Positions 61,564 through 64,000 of a stretch of DNA of 64,000 bases are shown here, piece by piece (the stretch's first letter is position 1; each line of letters starts with the position of its first letter). Below the pieces are notes generated by a model that was given only the letters and a program-made list of their open reading frames with translations, was not told the origin of the DNA and did not search any database. Made by a program: the position numbers and the translations under genes. Source of the DNA: Hydractinia symbiolongicarpus (taxonomy: Eukaryota > Cnidaria > Hydrozoa > Anthoathecata > Hydractiniidae); the NCBI RefSeq assembly GCF_029227915.1, contig NC_079880.1, forward strand, positions 31,363,501 to 31,427,500, written 5' to 3'.

Positions 61564-62355
61564 TGCCTGGCGAAAATTGCTCTTTTCACGAAGGGCTAAA
61601 TATAAAGGTCTATCTATTTTTAAAGTTCCTGCTGGTGAGAATCAATTTGACAAGTCGTGGAGAGAAAAGTAAGTTGCTGTTGTGATAAGAGATAGGGAAG
61701 TTGATCATGCTCTAAGGGATAGAATTCAGAGAAAGAAAATATATATTTGTGAAAAGCAATTCAGCGAAGATCAAATGAATCGTAACCACTCTAGCATAAC
61801 CACACTTGTTCCCGGTGCTATCCCCACAAACCTTGCTATCAAAAGTTTTCCTTCATCCTCCACATCTTCTAAGCCTCGTCAATCAGCACAATCTATTTTG
61901 CAGAAAAAAATTGAACCAGTGGTAAATGTCATTACTGATCAGTAAAAGTCATTTACAGATTTTATTTCTAAAACTCAGTTATTTAAATTAGCCGGTTGGA
62001 GTTTTGCCTGTACAAGTGATTGTGCTTCTTTTGCCTGTCATGATGATATCCACTCAGTTCCAAAGTATGAGATATATGTTGTTAATAATCTTGTTTTTAC
62101 TGTTCGTGTTTTATTATGGTCTGTTCCTGCTAAACATGACATTCTCAATTACTAAAACTTATTACAATCACATAGTTAACAAGATAATTATGGATTTGAA
62201 ATTATGCCCAGGTTGACAGACCACTTTGCTGGTAGCTGTCTTGAGCACTGTGTTCCAAAAGTATTTAGCATCAAGGATGGCACTAGTGCACCTCTTCATC
62301 AAAGCAAATGGTATCGATCTCCAAATTGCATAGTTCTTATTCCACCCTCAGTTTA
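61564..62355 (+). pseudogene. THAP-domain protein, P-element-transposase-like relic
   Basis: THAP is a DNA-binding zinc finger used by P-element transposases. Starts MPGENCSFH; after a frameshift reads YKGLSIFKVPAGENQFDKSW, an in-frame TAA, then VIRDREVDHALRDRIQRKKI and YICEKQFSEDQ. The finger's final His is Gln here. TTLVPGAIPTNLAIKSFP follows at the usual place after THAP. Sense continues, after a TAA near 61945, as DFISKTQLFKLAGWSFACTS and VPKYEIYVVNNLVFTVRVLL, resembling the downstream region of cnidarian THAP proteins, to about 62355. Dead copy. Confidence 0.6.
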
Positions 62356-62811
62356 ATTAGTGAGATGAGCAAGTACGTGATTAGCCATTTCAAAACCAAG
62401 GAGAATAGAGCTTCGATTTGATAAATTTCTGAAAACAATATTTTCAGACACAAATTTATAGAAGGCCGGATAAAACTTTTCAGAATCGCCTTTAAAACTA
62501 CCAATTACATCTCTGACAAAACTATAGGAAAAGTTTGTATCGTCGTTTGTAATAACATAATTGACAAATTCATTTCTGGTCTTCTCACTATAGCACTCAT
62601 CTTTAGAAAGTTTACTTGCACTTAATTGGGTATACTTCTTAAAGTATAACGGATGGAGCTTAATTTCAGCAGTTGTGAGGTTACATAGGTGAATATTTAT
62701 CATGGCACATCCGTATTTCGTTCTCAACAGAGAATGCTTCACCCCGATCAGACCTCTGACCATGACGGGCGAGTATAATGCGTGTAAGTCATAATGAAAG
62801 AGAACTACTTT

Positions 62812-62910
62812 GTTCATCACTAACATACTGCCTGGCAGTGCGCGGTCCCCATAACTGGGAGTCGCAGACGAACCCACTACACTACGTGCGGCAATATGTT
62901 AGTGATGAAC
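62812..62910 (-). repeat. tRNA-like cassette (copy C)
   Basis: 21-bp arms 62812-62832 and 62890-62910, one mismatch, sharing gttcatcactaac. The core, read on the minus strand, is shorter than in copy A and lacks part of the B-box side. Confidence 0.6.
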
Positions 62911-63120
62911 TCAGATAGTTTATCCGGATGGTGTGTATACATAGGTGAATATTTATCATAGCACATCCGTATTTCATTCTCAACAGAGAATGCTTCACCC
63001 GATCAGACCTCTGATCATGACGGGCGAGTATAATGCGTGTAAGTCATAATGAAAGAGAACTACTTTGTTCATCACAAACATACTGCCTATGTACACACAC
63101 CATCCGGATAAACTATCTGA

Positions 63121-63233
63121 GTTCATCACTAACATATTGCCGCACGTAGTGTAGTTGGTTCGTCTGCGGCTCCCAGTTATGGGGACCGCGGATCGAATCC
63201 CGCTCACTGCCAGGCAGTATGTTATTGATGAAC
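63121..63233 (+). repeat. tRNA-like cassette (copy D)
   Basis: Arms 63121-63141 and 63213-63233 with a few mismatches. The core has A-box-like tagtgtagttgg and the B-box-like GGATCGAATCC, the best match of the copies to the pol III B box. Confidence 0.62.
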
Positions 63234-63540
63234 AAAGTAGCTCTCTTTTAGTAGTGATGTTGTTGTCATTTAACTGGTTTTGTGGTTGACGATGTTTCGC
63301 ATTTCGGTGTCTTGTGAGTCCCGTTGTGTTTTGCATGTTTTGGAGGATATATCACAGGAAAAACAGCTTTCAGAAGGGTCGTCAACTATTTTTTCAACAA
63401 TTTTGGATAATTCTTTAGTTAAATCACGATTTTTCTCTAATAAATCTTCATCAATAACAGCCAAGATTGCATCAAAATCATCTTCACCAAAGAAATCCTC
63501 CCCAAGGGCAGCCATTATTGATAATTCCGTGCAGTCTTAA

Positions 63541-64000
63541 ACCGGCCACCCCGATTTAAGAAACATATCTGCTTGTGAACAATAGGAACACATTATGGAC
63601 GGCCCGGAATTACCAGACTATCTCTATTTCTTATGACTATGGTAAACTGAATACAGTGTTTGTAGATGATTATCATGTTTTTTTTAGAAAACAGTCATTG
63701 CCTGTGTGTGGACTAGTCACAGGTAAAAATGTATAAAAAGAAGTATTTGTTTCCAGTGGTTTCAAATGTTTGTTTATACAGATTGGCCAATCAGATTTTT
63801 GATTTTTGATTAAACCTGTAGGGGAAACTTTGTGAAAGGTTTCTTGTCTACACGTAATCCGTTTAAACGTACAAAATCCTTCAAAAGTCTTTCGAATCGT
63901 AGCAAGCAAAATGGTTACTGCCTTCTCGATTATTATAGAGTCATCAATACAAAACACAGTAATGCGCGCTTAGTTCTGACAAAACTTGCCGCAACAGTTT
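63541..64000. other. No gene seen
   Basis: Upstream of the zinc-finger frame. A minus frame at 63673-63957 is long for its composition but has no recognisable motif. Confidence 0.35.

Larger units (their letters stand above)
62679..63249. mobile_element. Foldback element with two inverted tRNA-like cassettes
   Basis: Arms of about 120-140 bp (62812-62942 and 63090-63233) are inverted copies, each holding a tRNA-like core. The centre and left flank carry two direct copies of cacatccgtatttc...gacgggcgagtataatgcg. The 8-bp flanks AGTTGTGA (62671-62678) and AGTAGTGA (63250-63257) look like a target duplication with one change. Same family as 27846-28445. Confidence 0.72.
62353..63515 (-). pseudogene. 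C2H2 zinc-finger-type gene split by a foldback insertion
   Basis: 5' part (63250-63515): starts MAALGEDFFGEDDFDAILAV, an acidic N-terminus, then reaches SCFSCDISSKTC. In a shifted frame, GLTRHRNAKH completes a C2H2-like finger. 3' part (62353-62678): AEIKLHPLYFKKYTQLSASK, KDECYSEKTRNEFVNYVITN, FYPAFYKFVSENIVFRNLSN, ending in a stop at 62353. The two parts are separated by the 571-bp repeat at 62679-63249, which is flanked by AGTTGTGA/AGTAGTGA. Reading them as one interrupted gene is an inference from order, strand and the flanking repeat. The finger frameshift suggests it was already decaying, or was inactivated later. Confidence 0.5.

Noticed and set aside
63673-63957. 94-codon minus-strand open frame
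   Set aside because: No motif, no splice or start context; treated as chance.

Overview
The window is animal nuclear DNA. It is AT-rich, its genes are split by GT-AG introns, and it is crowded with decayed retrotransposons, DNA transposons, MITEs and satellites. The mobile-element set (Copia, Penelope-like, RTE-like and CR1/Jockey-like LINEs, ZSWIM/MULE, pogo and THAP transposase relics, Helitron-like termini) and the two conserved genes point to an early-branching invertebrate. A cnidarian, perhaps a hydrozoan, is the best guess, but it is an inference.

Two conserved host genes can be rebuilt exon by exon, and neither shows as one long open frame. (1) On the minus strand, three exons (14229-14330, 1042-1067, 822-885) encode the N-terminal half of the mitochondrial F1F0-ATPase inhibitor IF1. 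They are separated by a 13.2-kb intron, and the 3' exons lie beyond base 1. (2) On the plus strand, 28 exons between 46629 and 60402 join in phase into a 954-residue ORP1/OSBPL1A-like sterol/PI4P-binding protein: ankyrin repeats, PH domain, FFAT-like motif and ORD lipid-transfer domain.

Layout. 1-14330: the IF1 gene. Its large intron holds Helitron-like starts, an LTR-bounded Copia element (4392-10228, minus) with a permuted internal duplication, a MITE, (TA)n arrays, and a Penelope-like GIY-YIG fragment followed by two hammerhead-ribozyme motifs. 14777-20756: a possible 6-kb element with matching short termini and a 7-bp target duplication. It contains a 1.4-kb palindrome and a decayed OTU-like gene. 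20921-23331: relics of a ZSWIM/MULE-type transposase. 24263-26892: a decayed LINE. 27846-28445: foldback repeats with a tRNA-like core. 29724-37325: four LINE fragments, including a nearly complete RTE-like element with a PHD-type finger. 37440-40592: a retroelement zinc-finger ORF and a pogo-type DDE relic. 41690-42262: a tandem array. 44098-44475: an RT fragment. 46629-60402: the ORP1 gene, with satellites, a mini-Helitron and a hairpin MITE in its introns. 61564-64000: a THAP/P-element-like relic and a zinc-finger gene split by a foldback insertion.

Apart from the two host genes nearly all coding sequence belongs to transposable elements, most of them broken by stops and frameshifts. The least ordinary signals are the tandem hammerhead motifs, the tRNA-like cores held between covarying inverted arms, the giant palindrome, and the circularly permuted duplication inside the Copia element.
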